A DNA stretch of 32,972 nucleotides from Candidatus Kaiserbacteria bacterium RIFCSPLOWO2_12_FULL_50_10. GTDB taxonomy: Bacteria; Patescibacteriota; Minisyncoccia; Phycocordibacterales; UBA918. Both the position numbers and the translations under genes were made by a program. The notes beneath the pieces were generated by a model. The model ran no database searches and was not told where the DNA came from. It saw only the letters and a program-made list of their open reading frames with translations. Shown one piece after another: positions 29,178-32,972 of this stretch. Each line of letters starts with the position of its first letter. Position 1 is the stretch's first letter. The stretch lies in NCBI GenBank assembly GCA_001783515.1, contig MFMN01000024.1, forward strand, positions 1-32,972. The letters run 5' to 3'.

Positions 29178-31559
29178 ATGAACGGAAACACGCTTCCTAT
29201 CCACGCCTTCCGCGCAGAAATCGTGGAGGCAGTTCGTAACAACTCGGTCGTGGTCATCACGGCTGAGACCGGCGCAGGGAAAAGCACGCAAGTGCCGCAG
29301 TACCTGCTGCAAGCGGGCTACGACCTCGTCGTGACCCAGCCCCGCCGTTTGGCAGCCCGTACGGTTGCCGAACGTGTGGCAGAGGAGCTCGGCGAGAACC
29401 TTGGCAAAACTGTCGGCTACCGCACCGCGGTGGACCGGCAGGACTCCGAGGCAACACGTTGCCTGTTTTGCACCGACGGCCTCGCACTCGTGCGGGAGCT
29501 CATGGGGCAAAACAAGGGCGTTCTCGTCCTTGACGAGGTGCATGAGTGGAACGAGAACATGGAAGTTCTCGTTGCGTGGGCTCGCCAGCAGATTTCTGCT
29601 GGTGTCGAGATGAAGGTGGTGCTCATGAGTGCCACCCTCGAAGCCGAGAAGCTCTCTGAGTTTTTCGGTGGCGCGCCTATCATCGCGGTGCCGGGGCGTT
29701 TGTTCCCGGTCGAGGTGAAGCAGGCAGGTGCGGCACTTGCTGACGACGTGGCAACACTCGTCGCGCAAGGCCGTAACGTCCTTGTATTTCAGCCTGGGAA
29801 GGTCGAAATTGATGAGACGTGTAATTTGCTCCGCATGAAGGTGGATGCAGAGGTCCTCCCGCTGCACGGGCAGCTCACCGTCGAGGAACAGGCGAAGTGC
29901 TTCAAGCATTATGGCCGTCCCAAGGTGGTGGTGTCGACGAACGTGGCGCAAACCAGCGTCACGATCGACGACATTGACGCGGTCGTGGACAGCGGCATGG
30001 AGCGGCGCATCGAATTGGTTGATGGCGTTGAGGGCTTGTACCTCAAACCCATCAGTCGTGCCGATGCGATGCAGCGGAAAGGTCGCGCCGGGCGAACAAA
30101 GCCTGGCGTGTACATCGACCACTGCAATGCACTCACGCGTCCGGATTTCCCGGTCGCGGAGATCATGCGCAAGCGTCTCGACCAAACGGTCCTGCGGCTT
30201 GCAATCGCGGGGTTCGACATGGAAAAGCTGGCATTTTTTCACCAGCCCAACATCGAGGACATTCACGATGCGCGCGAAACGCTCGTTGGTCTCGGCTGCA
30301 TGACAAAGGGCGGGGAAGTGACAAGTGTCGGCAAGCTCGTGAATCGGCTGCCTGTCTCCGTGCAATATGCGCGGATGCTGGTGGAAGCTGATCGGCTTGG
30401 AGTTGTGGACGACGTGCTCACTGTCGCTGCGATTATGGAGCAGGGCGGCATTGTCGTACCGCCGCCGAGTCGCACACAGCCGTTTCGCCCTGATTGGCGC
30501 AACATGGTGCCTTCCGAAAACGAGTCCGACGTTATGGGTCAGCTTGCTGTTTGGCAGCTCGCTGAGAACATGGCGAAGGATGAGATGAAGGAACGGGGCG
30601 TCTCACTGCGTACGTACTTTCACGCAAAGGAAGTACGGCGGCACTTGGAGCAGGCGATCAGGCCGTTTTTCAAGCTTGAGTCCACAGGGCGCCGCGAGGA
30701 CATCCTCAAGGCAGTTTGCGCAGGCATGGTGCACCATCTCTACAAGGTTAGCTTTGCCGGGTGCCGGAACGGCGACGGGGTTACTCGTCAGCTCGGGACG
30801 GCATCGCTCGTACGCGGCGCGGAATGGCTGGTTGGGAAGCCCTTTGATCTCGAGATCAAGACACGGCAAGGGGACATGACCCTCAGGCTGATTGAAATGG
30901 CCTCGAAGGTGGACCCGATGTGGCTGACTGAAATCGCGCCGCAAATGGTGGAGAAAAAGACTGGTGAACATCCGTACTTCGACGCTAAGGAGGGCACGGT
31001 GGTTTCAACCACGCAACTGCTCTTCAATGGTCAAGTGGTGCGGGAAGAAACCGTCCTCGACCCTCAGCATCCGCAGGCAGCAGCGGTTGAAGTGGAGTAT
31101 CTCTATGATACCTTCCAAAAACCTGCGCTCGCGTGGGTGAATGTGGAGGTTGAAGATGAGGCTGTCCCCGAGGTACTCGAATGCATTGTCGGCACGCATC
31201 CGGAAACGGGTGAAGCACTCAAACTCTTTGGGACGTATCAGCTTGGCTGGTACGGTACTGAGGAAGTGTGGGTGCGCGACCGGGACAGTGCCGAGGGTGC
31301 GCGCGCGACGTGTGTGGCGAACATCGAGCAGCGTCGGCAGGAAGCACGTGAACGCCGTGAGGCGAATGACCGCGTGCTTGCGCAACATGCCGAGTGGGAG
31401 CGCCTCCGCGTGCAGGAAGAGCATGCACGTGTCGCGAAAGCTGCGGCAGAAGCCAAAGCTTGTGACGGCGGGAAGGTTCTCGCTCTGCATACCAAGGACG
31501 TGAGCGCTACGACGCTTGCTGCCTCGGTCGAAGCGCTTGCGGCGAAGTTTCGCCGATAA
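29178..31559 (+). CDS. DEAH-box ATP-dependent helicase (HrpA/HrpB-like)
   Basis: 793 aa. Motif I is AETGAGKSTQVPQ (residue ~30), motif Ia TQPRRLAARTVAERVA, motif II DEVHEW (about 118), motif III MSATLE, motif V STNVAQTSVTIDDID (about 255) and motif VI QRKGRAGRTKPG (about 300). A winged-helix/ratchet region follows. The last ~70 residues are a charged coiled coil (RRQEARERREANDRVLAQ). DEAH helicases translocate on RNA with NTP hydrolysis; HrpA acts on stalled ribosomes or mRNA. GAGGAG lies 7 nt before the ATG. The region 29025-29177 upstream has no gene. Confidence 0.92.
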   Translation: MNGNTLPIHAFRAEIVEAVRNNSVVVITAETGAGKSTQVPQYLLQAGYDLVVTQPRRLAARTVAERVAEELGENLGKTVGYRTAVDRQDSEATRCLFCTDGLALVRELMGQNKGVLVLDEVHEWNENMEVLVAWARQQISAGVEMKVVLMSATLEAEKLSEFFGGAPIIAVPGRLFPVEVKQAGAALADDVATLVAQGRNVLVFQPGKVEIDETCNLLRMKVDAEVLPLHGQLTVEEQAKCFKHYGRPKVVVSTNVAQTSVTIDDIDAVVDSGMERRIELVDGVEGLYLKPISRADAMQRKGRAGRTKPGVYIDHCNALTRPDFPVAEIMRKRLDQTVLRLAIAGFDMEKLAFFHQPNIEDIHDARETLVGLGCMTKGGEVTSVGKLVNRLPVSVQYARMLVEADRLGVVDDVLTVAAIMEQGGIVVPPPSRTQPFRPDWRNMVPSENESDVMGQLAVWQLAENMAKDEMKERGVSLRTYFHAKEVRRHLEQAIRPFFKLESTGRREDILKAVCAGMVHHLYKVSFAGCRNGDGVTRQLGTASLVRGAEWLVGKPFDLEIKTRQGDMTLRLIEMASKVDPMWLTEIAPQMVEKKTGEHPYFDAKEGTVVSTTQLLFNGQVVREETVLDPQHPQAAAVEVEYLYDTFQKPALAWVNVEVEDEAVPEVLECIVGTHPETGEALKLFGTYQLGWYGTEEVWVRDRDSAEGARATCVANIEQRRQEARERREANDRVLAQHAEWERLRVQEEHARVAKAAAEAKACDGGKVLALHTKDVSATTLAASVEALAAKFRR

Positions 31560-31588
31560 GCATTCGTTGTTCTTTTGAAGTTCTGTTT

Positions 31589-31620
31589 GACCCCACGAGC
31601 AATTGTGGGGTCTTTTTTTT
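31589..31620 (+). terminator. Intrinsic terminator after the helicase gene
   Basis: The perfect 8-bp stem GACCCCAC/GTGGGGTC has loop GAGCAATT, followed by TTTTTTTT. Confidence 0.93.
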
Positions 31621-31683
31621 GGGTATGGATTACCCTGCGTAGGAATGTCGCCGTTTGAAGAGGGGAGTGCTTGGTACAGATTA

Positions 31684-31712
31684 TTGACTTATTTTTCAGC
31701 ACGTGGCACAGT
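31684..31712 (+). promoter_or_regulatory. Possible promoter of the last gene
   Basis: TTGACT (31684-31689), a 17-nt spacer ending in ACGTGG, and a weak -10 CACAGT. The hairpin GTTCT-agaa-AGAAC follows in the leader, then AAGGAG before the ATG. Confidence 0.3.
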
Positions 31713-31787
31713 CTTTGGGATTGGTCCTGTTCTAGAAAGAACTGTTCTTTGACAGGTTTTGCTATTTTCTTTTTCAAGGAGAATGTC

Positions 31788-32972
31788 ATGAGTGCTGACA
31801 GCGGTTTTGACGACGAAAATGATTCGACGCCTGAAGAGGCGGCGAAGATTATGTCCATCATGGACATCGTGATTGAAGGCGAGGTCCTGACGGACGGTTT
31901 CGTGTATGCTTCGCCCGAAGAAGAGGCGCAGATGCGCGAGATTGTTTCCGTGTGGAAAAAGATTCGCTGGTATCGTGAATATACGGGTTACCTAGGTGCT
32001 GTCGAGGAGGCGGTTGCGGACAGCTTGCAAGAGCTACTGATGCAGTGGCGTGCTTCCGGCGGCTTGGCCCGTCAAATGGTTGCATTTGCTGAATCTCTGT
32101 CACCAAAAGTTTTGCAGCGTGCGTTTGAATACTACAACATCGACTTCGCGTCGATGGAGAGCTATATTCGCCGCATCACAATTTTGCAGTATGACGGACT
32201 GTTGCATACGCTTCGCTCGGTTGAATCAGGAGAAATCCCTGAATGCTACCGCGAGGGGCTCGCAAACCACGTCGACAAGTTCCGTCGGCCCGAGGTGCAC
32301 ACGCTTGAAGCGATTCAAGCCGACAGTGGCGCTCTCGGCGACCGTTACGTGCCTCGCAATGCTCGTTCGACCGATATTCTCGGTCTCGGCTTCGGGTACC
32401 ACAAGTACCTGTCGCTTAAGAACGACATGCAAGAGTCGCCTAGCACTATTGAACAGGCACGCAACCTATTGTCTCTGGACCATCAAGTCTCGGTCAACAG
32501 GCTGTACGGCATCTACGCGTTTTTGTACGCAATGTTGCCGATTCCGCGGCGTGGAGAAGTTGGCTCGTGGTTTTGCCCGGGCTTTCATGTCACGCTGTGG
32601 GGGTGGCTCGCCATTCTGGTCGGCTCGCCGATCGCGCTCGCGTTTGGCGTTCCCGCATGGGAGCATTCGCCGCTCTATGTCAGCATTCCCTTGCTGATTG
32701 CCGGTGCGTGGCTTCCGCTTGCGCTTTATTATGCGCTCATGTGGTACATCTTTGCGCGCCTAATCAAAAAGGAGAAGCGTGACGCGTGGGGCAAGAATAT
32801 TCGCGACTACTGTGCCCTAAACATGGAGGAGGACTATTGGGCGCATATCGCAATATCGCTTCTTGCAACATTGGGTGTTGTGGCGGCGCTCGGTGTCGCT
32901 GCGGCCGCGGGCTACGGTGTGTATCTCTGGTTTTGGGAGAGCGTGCCGTATGCCATTGTGTACGGACTGTTC
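31788..32972 (+). CDS. Large membrane protein of unknown function, partial
   Basis: Open for 395 codons to the window edge; the 3' end is missing. ATG 31788 has AAGGAG 7 nt upstream. The first ~255 residues are soluble, helical and acidic (MSADSGFDDENDSTPEEAAK at the start). Membrane segments follow at about residues 265-285 (VTLWGWLAILVGSPIALAFG), 292-320 (LLIAGAWLPLALYYALMW) and 355-390 (ISLLATLGVVAALGVAAAAG). A charged loop with KKEKRDAWGKN separates them. No family is recognised. It follows the helicase terminator and probably has its own promoter, but shares its composition. Confidence 0.7.
   Translation, partial: MSADSGFDDENDSTPEEAAKIMSIMDIVIEGEVLTDGFVYASPEEEAQMREIVSVWKKIRWYREYTGYLGAVEEAVADSLQELLMQWRASGGLARQMVAFAESLSPKVLQRAFEYYNIDFASMESYIRRITILQYDGLLHTLRSVESGEIPECYREGLANHVDKFRRPEVHTLEAIQADSGALGDRYVPRNARSTDILGLGFGYHKYLSLKNDMQESPSTIEQARNLLSLDHQVSVNRLYGIYAFLYAMLPIPRRGEVGSWFCPGFHVTLWGWLAILVGSPIALAFGVPAWEHSPLYVSIPLLIAGAWLPLALYYALMWYIFARLIKKEKRDAWGKNIRDYCALNMEEDYWAHIAISLLATLGVVAALGVAAAAGYGVYLWFWESVPYAIVYGLF

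Noticed and set aside
29055-30365. 436-codon antisense ORF opposite the helicase gene
   Set aside because: It lies wholly opposite conserved helicase motifs, is rich in His/Arg/Cys as expected from GC-rich antisense frames, and has no start signal.

Overview
The window looks like a chromosomal segment of a Patescibacteria (CPR) bacterium, most likely in the Parcubacteria. This is inferred from gene content and style, not from a database match. The genes are small and tightly packed. Many start codons lie 6-7 nt after a -10 box, as expected for leaderless mRNAs. Secreted proteins carry Cys-bracketed Ig-like repeats, a FISUMP domain and a membrane-anchored vWA domain. The standard bacterial code fits all ORFs. 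No tRNA, rRNA or CRISPR array was seen.

Layout. 1-5.8 kb: the 3' end of secY, then a TPR membrane protein, a secreted Ig-like protein, an alpha-helical protein of unknown function and a FISUMP surface protein. 5.8-9.7 kb: a ribosomal protein operon (rpsS-rplV-rpsC-rplP-rpmC-rpsQ-rplN-rplX-rplE) with a leader that holds a possible leader peptide and a 14-bp perfect hairpin. 9.7-11.2 kb: inorganic pyrophosphatase and a PemK/MazF-type toxin lie between intact rplE and a second, truncated 3' copy of rplE that carries a net 15-codon insertion. 11.2-13.6 kb: an unknown membrane protein, a 130-bp palindromic MITE-like element and dnaB. 13.7-17.7 kb: a LOG-family hydrolase, a vWA protein, a protein with mTERF-like repeats and two small membrane-associated proteins. 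17.7-20.4 kb: a 7-TM protein and a GNAT/radical-SAM pair that recalls Elp3. 20.5-24 kb (minus strand): rpsA, def, thyA and folA. 24-27.2 kb (minus strand): an SPFH protein and an M13 metallopeptidase. 27.2-33 kb: an accessory-looking cluster made of a small membrane protein, a DEDD-type exonuclease, a 40-aa membrane peptide, a DEAH-box helicase and a large unknown membrane protein that runs off the window.

The strongest unexplained signal is in the 27.2-29.1 kb cluster. Three copies of a structured RNA element (R1, R2, R3) sit in front of the small membrane protein, the exonuclease and the helicase. They share a folding plan with compensatory base changes, and at least two end in an intrinsic-terminator-like hairpin with a T-run. 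They look like a repeated cis-regulatory RNA or processed sRNA that coordinates the cluster.

Two promoter styles are visible. Leaderless genes have TATACT/TATAAT-type -10 boxes directly before the start codon. Several genes with a Shine-Dalgarno sequence have a TTGnnA, 17-nt spacer, TGTGG, TAgTaT-type promoter and an untranslated leader. Other observations include large hairpin repeats sharing core motifs (6406-6526, 15923-16050, perhaps 23306-23383) and a bacterial protein with mTERF-like repeats.
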